Assembly (NCBI GenBank): GCA_026710795.1
Contig: JAPOQK010000063.1
Span: forward strand, 1-45,424
Direction of reading: 5' to 3'
Origin: Candidatus Poribacteria bacterium
GTDB lineage: Bacteria > Poribacteria > WGA-4E > WGA-3G
DNA: 45,424 nucleotides
Part shown: positions 41,069 to 45,424 of the stretch, piece after piece
Layout of the letters: each line of letters starts with the position of its first letter
Numbering within the stretch: position 1 is the stretch's first letter
Made by a program: the position numbers and the translations under genes
The notes under the pieces: model-generated
Told to the model about the DNA's origin: nothing
What the model saw: the letters and a program-made list of their open reading frames with translations, nothing else
The model's database searches: none

Positions 41069-42148
41069 TTAAGCATTAGGGTTTTCAGATGTGCGAACTT
41101 TTATCGCCTCTGGTGTCAATGCACCAAGGGGTTCCTTACCATTTAACACACGTTCCATATCGTCAACAATCATATCTGAAACGCGTAAGTTAGCATCTTT
41201 CGTTCTTCCTGCGATATGAGGTGTATGAACGACGTTATTTCTATTCCTCAATTCATCATCAATTGGCACAGGTTCTCTGTCATAGACATCAAACGCACCA
41301 GAAAGTTCGTCTTTGACAATCCGTTCGCGTAATGCTGCCATATCAACAGCGTGAGCACGAGTAATGATTACAACCAATGCCCCTTTGTGAAGATGGTAGA
41401 TACGTTCACGATTGAGTAGATGTCGGGCTGATGGAGTGGGTGGGATTGCAACGAATACAATATCTGCCCTATCCACGAGTGTATCCATATCAACGCGTTC
41501 CACGTCCCATTCTTCAAGAAGTTCATCGGAGACAAATGGATCATATCCCATAACGGTCGCACCGAATGCACGAGACCAGATTGCAATTTTCCTTCCAATC
41601 TGTCCAAGACCCATTACACCGACCTGTTTCGTTCCGAGGTCACCATTGACGAAGTCAGGATCATCACAGAATTGATGTGCAACTGGGAGTTTATCCGGTC
41701 CCCATATTGGGTCCGTCCAATTCCACAGTTTTTCACCTTGTGCCATCTGCATGTGCCATTGTGCTGTCCGTCGTAAAGAAGACAATGCCAATCCAAAAGC
41801 ACATTCTGCAACAGATTGTGACCAAGCACGTGTGGATTCTATGACAGGAATGCCACGTTCTTGAAGTTTAGCATAAGGGATACCGTGTCCCGTGTTATCT
41901 GTCATTGTGCCAAGTACTTTTAGTTTCGGTGCGTTATCAATGCACTCCTCTGTGAGATTACCACCCCAATGTGAGAGTCCGATGACTTCGCTGAGATCCA
42001 CCTGTTGATGGAGAGGGTCTTTGCTTGTGGTATTCAAAACAAGTGTTACGCCTAATTCTTCAAGACGTTTTACCATCTGTTCGTGGACAAAGGGCCACGA
42101 ACCTTCTAATCCAGGGTGACGTGTAAAAAGAAATTGGTGTGTTGACAT
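41069..42148 (-). CDS. D-isomer-specific 2-hydroxyacid dehydrogenase
   Basis: A 359-residue NAD-dependent dehydrogenase. The cofactor motif is QVGVMGLGQIGRKIAIWSRA. The catalytic residues are Arg in VVIITRAHAVD, Glu in DVYDREPVP and His in VVHTPHIAGRT. The N-terminal domain precedes an SQSVAECAFGLALSSLRRTA segment typical of the family. It reduces a 2-keto acid or oxidises a D-2-hydroxyacid; the exact substrate is unknown. GAGGAGG precedes the ATG. The GH2 gene ends 16 bp upstream on the same strand, so the two form an operon. The pairing suggests a route for sugar acids released by the GH2 enzyme. Confidence 0.92.
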   Translation of the reverse strand: MSTHQFLFTRHPGLEGSWPFVHEQMVKRLEELGVTLVLNTTSKDPLHQQVDLSEVIGLSHWGGNLTEECIDNAPKLKVLGTMTDNTGHGIPYAKLQERGIPVIESTRAWSQSVAECAFGLALSSLRRTAQWHMQMAQGEKLWNWTDPIWGPDKLPVAHQFCDDPDFVNGDLGTKQVGVMGLGQIGRKIAIWSRAFGATVMGYDPFVSDELLEEWDVERVDMDTLVDRADIVFVAIPPTPSARHLLNRERIYHLHKGALVVIITRAHAVDMAALRERIVKDELSGAFDVYDREPVPIDDELRNRNNVVHTPHIAGRTKDANLRVSDMIVDDMERVLNGKEPLGALTPEAIKVRTSENPNA

Positions 42149-42164
42149 ATAAGTTTCCTCCTCA

Positions 42165-44837
42165 TTAAGTAATGACTATATGTGGAACTGTTGGGTATCT
42201 GCCACGACGGTTGCCGTAAAGCGTAAGTCCACCCTTGTTTTCAGCATTACCTTTGACTTCATATCGTACAGTGAGATTTCCTGAAGTATTATCTGTTAAG
42301 CACGTATCCTTATCCAATGGGACACGATATAAGTAACCGTAGTTCCCAAGATTTTCGTGGATATAAGTTAAGACACCCCGTGCATCAGCAGGACAATCAG
42401 GTAACGTCAAAGTTTCTATCTCAGTTCCATTGACAGAGATGGTAACATCGGATGGGAATTTTTCAGGTTCAGTTTGCCGTGAACCACCATTTGATGAAGA
42501 TGCTTCAAAAACAAGTTCCATCTTTGATATTTCATCAGCATTTAGTTTAGCAGGCAGCGGCATCTGATATTCAACATATCCTGAACCTTGTGCATTGAAA
42601 AGTTGCTCCTTGATTTCAGTTGCTGCATCCCACTTGCTGACAGAAATATCTCCAGGAAAGTGACTAAGTGAAGTTAAGCCAGCGGTGTCTTCCAGGTATA
42701 TCTCAAAGTTAATGAAATTACGCGCCACAACCGCTCCTGTCTTATCGGAAACCCATACATGCAACGTACCGACAGCAGCGTTAATATCAGGAATAGTGAG
42801 TTCCAGTTGATGTGCTTTCTCAACCTGATATTGTGGAAAAGGAATTTCAACACTCTTACTTATACGACCATAGGTTAATTCACCATTTTTATCAACTGTA
42901 TCCAATTGCCAGTGGAGTGTTGTATCGTTAATTGTCTTATGAGAGAAGTGACTTGAATAAACGTCTGCCTTTATTGTGTCACCGGGAGCAACAGTGGTAC
43001 CGGGTGAATAGTCTATTGCAATAAAATCAAGTGTGTTGATGTCATTGTAATCATATCCAAATTCCTTCACTGACCGATCGTAGTTCATGAAACCGTTATG
43101 TTCCCATTCAATATCTTGGAGTTCAGTGTAGACATAGCCACAGATTTTGGGGTGTAGGCGTAACTCGTTAGTCAGATATTTGAAGCACCATGCAATGTCC
43201 TTGTCACCTGCCCCAGCACCGATACCACCATATTCGCTATTTATCAATGGGACATCAGTTTGTTCGTTATCCCCCGCATAATTGAATTTTGATCCAGGAT
43301 AGGTCTGTTCCACAACATTAGCAATGTGGTCCTTAGCATGTTGATAGTTGTTGATATAGAAATGCCATGAATTGATGTCGGTTTCAACATGATCATATAG
43401 ACAAGGTGAGTTGTCTTCAACAAGTCGAGTAGGGTCAAGTGATTTGGCATAATAATACATCTCTCGTACCCACTCCTGACGGTCTTTTTGCTGTTTGTAG
43501 TCTCCACCACCGAGTCCCCAAGTTTCATTGAAGTTGCACCATGAGATGATGGATGGATGGTTATAGTCGCGTTCTATGTTCCCACGAAGTGTATACTTGA
43601 ATCTATCTTTTGCTTTATCTGTGTAAGTTCCGAAGTTAGGAATATCGCACATAAAGAGCAATCCTAATTTATCTGCCCAATAGTAGAGACGTGGTTCGTC
43701 AACTTTTATGTGAAGACGGAGGAAGTTGAAGCCGAATTCTTTGGCGCGTTCCACATCAGTTCGGATAGCTTCATCGGTCAGAAATGTATACACACTTTCC
43801 GGATTTAACGACTGATTAAGTGCACCTAATAAGTATATGGGACGGTTATTCAGGTAAATGTAGTTATAGTCTCCATCTGGTGCTTTTTCAATTGATACCT
43901 TCCGCATACCGAAATAGGTGTAAACAGTATCAATATCTGAACCGTCGGATACCAATTTGAGTGTTACGTCATAAAGGTTTGGAGTCTCTACATCCCACAG
44001 TCGAAGTTTGTCTGATGGTATATTGACTGTGATTTCTGTATTTTCTTCTGCATCAACACTACCATTCATACCCTCGAAATCCCAATGTAATTTTGTACCA
44101 GACGTTATTTCACCATCTAATGTAACGTCAAAACTGGCACTGCTATTGTCTATGTCAGGTGTGATAAGACACTGCTTAATATATGTTGTATTTCGTGGTT
44201 CAAGGTAGACAGTCTGCCAAATACCGCTGGTACGGACGTACCAACCTATCTGTTTTCCTGCGAGTTGTTCTCCGTGGTCTTGTGCATCATAAGCACGCAG
44301 GACGATGGTAGCATTTTCACCGGGGGTAAGCACATCTGTAATGTCAAATTCAAAAGGTAAATACCCGTTACTATGCCCTCCAATTTCCTTACCATTTACC
44401 CATAACGTTGTTTCCCAATCAACAGCACAGAATTTCAGAATAACGCGTTTATCATTCCAATTTTCTGGAATAGAGACAGTTCTACGGTACCACCCAATTG
44501 TGTGTCTGGGTTCACCACGGTAATTACCTTCTCGACTTAGACCACCACAAGTGATCTCTTCAGGTTTAAGGTATGCTTTTGTGCTTAGATAAGTCGCGCT
44601 ATCTGCACGATCCTCTTCTCCCCATGCAGCAAGGCTTTCCCATGGATAAGGGACCTGTATTTGCATAGGGAAGTCATGTGCGTTATCAGTAAACCATTGT
44701 TCTTTATTACCAACATCATCAGGGTCAAACGCAAATTCCCATGTTCCGTTGAGATTTATCCAGTCAATTCCTTCGGATGTTCCGCGCTGGAAATCGGGTC
44801 TCGGATATTCTGGACGTGGTATTTCAATCTTTGTCAC
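42165..44837 (-). CDS. Glycoside hydrolase family 2 protein
   Basis: An 890-residue GH2 enzyme (beta-galactosidase/beta-glucuronidase/beta-mannosidase clan). The N-terminal jelly-roll domain contains HTIGWYRRTVSIPENW and QIGWYVRTSGIWQTVYLEPR. The TIM barrel has the acid/base Glu in ISWCNFNETWG near residue 436 and the nucleophile Glu in PLINSEYGGIG near residue 533. A beta-rich C-terminal part follows. No signal peptide is visible, so it may act on imported oligosaccharides. Translation appears to start at a GTG (44837) with AAGGAAGG upstream. Which sugar it releases is not clear from the sequence. Confidence 0.93.
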   Translation of the reverse strand: MTKIEIPRPEYPRPDFQRGTSEGIDWINLNGTWEFAFDPDDVGNKEQWFTDNAHDFPMQIQVPYPWESLAAWGEEDRADSATYLSTKAYLKPEEITCGGLSREGNYRGEPRHTIGWYRRTVSIPENWNDKRVILKFCAVDWETTLWVNGKEIGGHSNGYLPFEFDITDVLTPGENATIVLRAYDAQDHGEQLAGKQIGWYVRTSGIWQTVYLEPRNTTYIKQCLITPDIDNSSASFDVTLDGEITSGTKLHWDFEGMNGSVDAEENTEITVNIPSDKLRLWDVETPNLYDVTLKLVSDGSDIDTVYTYFGMRKVSIEKAPDGDYNYIYLNNRPIYLLGALNQSLNPESVYTFLTDEAIRTDVERAKEFGFNFLRLHIKVDEPRLYYWADKLGLLFMCDIPNFGTYTDKAKDRFKYTLRGNIERDYNHPSIISWCNFNETWGLGGGDYKQQKDRQEWVREMYYYAKSLDPTRLVEDNSPCLYDHVETDINSWHFYINNYQHAKDHIANVVEQTYPGSKFNYAGDNEQTDVPLINSEYGGIGAGAGDKDIAWCFKYLTNELRLHPKICGYVYTELQDIEWEHNGFMNYDRSVKEFGYDYNDINTLDFIAIDYSPGTTVAPGDTIKADVYSSHFSHKTINDTTLHWQLDTVDKNGELTYGRISKSVEIPFPQYQVEKAHQLELTIPDINAAVGTLHVWVSDKTGAVVARNFINFEIYLEDTAGLTSLSHFPGDISVSKWDAATEIKEQLFNAQGSGYVEYQMPLPAKLNADEISKMELVFEASSSNGGSRQTEPEKFPSDVTISVNGTEIETLTLPDCPADARGVLTYIHENLGNYGYLYRVPLDKDTCLTDNTSGNLTVRYEVKGNAENKGGLTLYGNRRGRYPTVPHIVIT

Positions 44838-45171
44838 TATCAGCCCTTCCTTATTATCGCAGCTCTGTGTGGTTTTATTGCTGCTTAGTATTGTTCTTAT
44901 GTTATCTTCATCGTCTACTATCTTGGATCTTGATGTAATATCTTGCTTGTATTATATTGGATTCGTTGAATTTAGGCAATTGAAAACTTTCTGTGGAGTG
45001 TGCAAGTTTTGTAAAAATCATCTACACTTATGAGTGTGTAAAGTTATGTGCCAACAAAGCACCAATTAACCCTTGTAGGAACAGTCTACTATGTATAAAA
45101 ACTTAATACACCATCTCCTTAGTTGTGATATACTAAAGAATGTCATTTATCTTAGTCTATTATCAATCTTT
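44838..45171. other. Gap upstream of the GH2 gene
   Basis: I see no credible gene or strong repeat here. Open frames at 44661-44888 and 44749-45033 largely overlap the GH2 gene on the opposite strand and are not supported. A promoter for the GH2 gene must lie in this gap on the minus strand. Confidence 0.5.
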
Positions 45172-45292
45172 GGTGTCAAAACCCCGTTGCTTTAGCACGG
45201 AGATGTAGACACCGCCATATAACCTGACTTTTAGCGTGAAATATGGTATCCTTGTAGGACTACTTCAGTGCAGATATTTTTCGTATCTGCAC
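45172..45292 (+). mobile_element. Hairpin-rich left end of an IS200/IS605-type element
   Basis: Three stem-loops occur in a row before tnpB. GGTGTC (45172-45177) pairs with GACACC (45208-45213) and encloses CCGTTGCTTTAGCACGG, whose GCTTTAGC core is typical of the imperfect palindromes at IS200/IS605 ends. CCATAT (45215-45220) pairs with ATATGG (45241-45246). GTGCAGATA (45268-45276) pairs perfectly with TATCTGCAC (45284-45292). There is no room for tnpA between this end and tnpB, so it may be a tnpB-only element. The cleavage site and right end are outside what I can define. Confidence 0.6.
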
Positions 45293-45336
45293 ACCACCAC
45301 AAATGGGAAGTAGTGACCTTTCAAGGAAGTAATGAT

Positions 45337-45424
45337 ATGCCATTAAAAACACATAAGATTGCCTTAATTCCAAATAACAAGCAGTATAATTGGTTTGCTC
45401 AGCAATGTGGTTATGCCCGTTTTG
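45337..45424 (+). CDS. tnpB: TnpB (IS200/IS605 OrfB), 5' part only
   Basis: The first 29 codons are visible and run off the window: MPLKTHKIALIPNNKQYNWF then AQQCGYARF. This is the N-terminal pattern of TnpB, in which a basic KIxLxPN strand is followed by a helix and CGxARF. TnpB is an RNA-guided DNA nuclease of IS200/IS605 elements, related to Cas12. AAGGAAG lies about 7 nt before the ATG. The RuvC-like active site and the right end, where the guide RNA normally arises, lie beyond the window. Confidence 0.85.
   Translation, partial: MPLKTHKIALIPNNKQYNWFAQQCGYARF

Noticed and set aside
1..45424. tRNA, rRNA or CRISPR array
   Set aside because: I looked for cloverleaf T-arm motifs and regularly spaced direct repeats with unique spacers and saw none; the scan was by eye.

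Overview
The window is AT-rich bacterial chromosome with short intergenic gaps and genes on both strands. By eye it is roughly 38-40% GC; I could not compute this. Several trends fit a Candidatus Poribacteria-like or similar uncultured environmental lineage. There are many Gfo/Idh/MocA oxidoreductases, a sugar isomerase-type TIM barrel, a BNR/sialidase-like protein, a beta-helix protein and a GH2 enzyme. There are also many TPR and VOC proteins, DUF5069, DUF433/DUF5615 and dispersed intergenic repeats. This taxonomic guess is inference; no rRNA or tRNA was seen.

Layout. (1) 1-4013: a terminator-like inverted repeat, then cobalamin-dependent methionine synthase (metH) behind a recognisable sigma70-type promoter. 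(2) 4.3-7.4 kb: an array of seven tandem single-domain VOC (glyoxalase/bleomycin-resistance) paralogues, all on the minus strand. (3) 7.6-11.6 kb: a DUF58/vWA protein with a structured leader, two Gfo/Idh/MocA oxidoreductases and another VOC protein. (4) 11.7-20.3 kb: an accessory region. It holds a decayed TPR gene and a HigB-type toxin, with an unusual partner gene that joins an antitoxin-like helical segment, a TPR-like region and an HsdR_N-like nuclease domain. An IS1595-family transposase follows, then a GIY-YIG protein, small membrane proteins, a lipoprotein, several hairpin-rich non-coding stretches and a TPR protein. A perfect 27-bp inverted repeat (13621-13647 and 19115-19141) brackets 5.5 kb of it. 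(5) 20.5-23.6 kb: an AlkB-like dioxygenase, an MFS transporter, a lipoprotein and a DUF433/DUF5615 toxin-antitoxin pair whose toxin gene is frameshifted. (6) 23.8-29.0 kb: a likely six-gene minus-strand operon headed by a triple-DUF5069 protein. (7) 29.1-34.5 kb: a GT-C-type membrane protein, a membrane-anchored TPR protein flanked by related intergenic repeats, a sugar isomerase-like TIM barrel and a third Gfo/Idh/MocA enzyme. (8) 34.8-36.9 kb: a plus-strand operon with a ThiF/MoeB-type E1-like enzyme, placed immediately after a protein ending in Leu-Gly-Gly. (9) 36.9-44.8 kb: mostly catabolic genes on the minus strand (SDR, aminotransferase, TIGR01777 epimerase, HAD, 2-hydroxyacid dehydrogenase, GH2). 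(10) 45.17 kb to the end: the hairpin-rich left part of an IS200/IS605-type element and the first 29 codons of tnpB.

The carbohydrate genes (GH2, hydroxyacid dehydrogenase, Gfo/Idh/MocA enzymes, TIM barrel, BNR and beta-helix proteins) fit scavenging of complex sugars. The best candidates for something undescribed are the HigB/antitoxin-TPR-nuclease module, the bracketed 13.6-19.1 kb island with its structured RNAs, the seven-member VOC array, and the E1-like operon. Where a ribosome binding site decides the start, I moved the start downstream of the longest open frame and say so.
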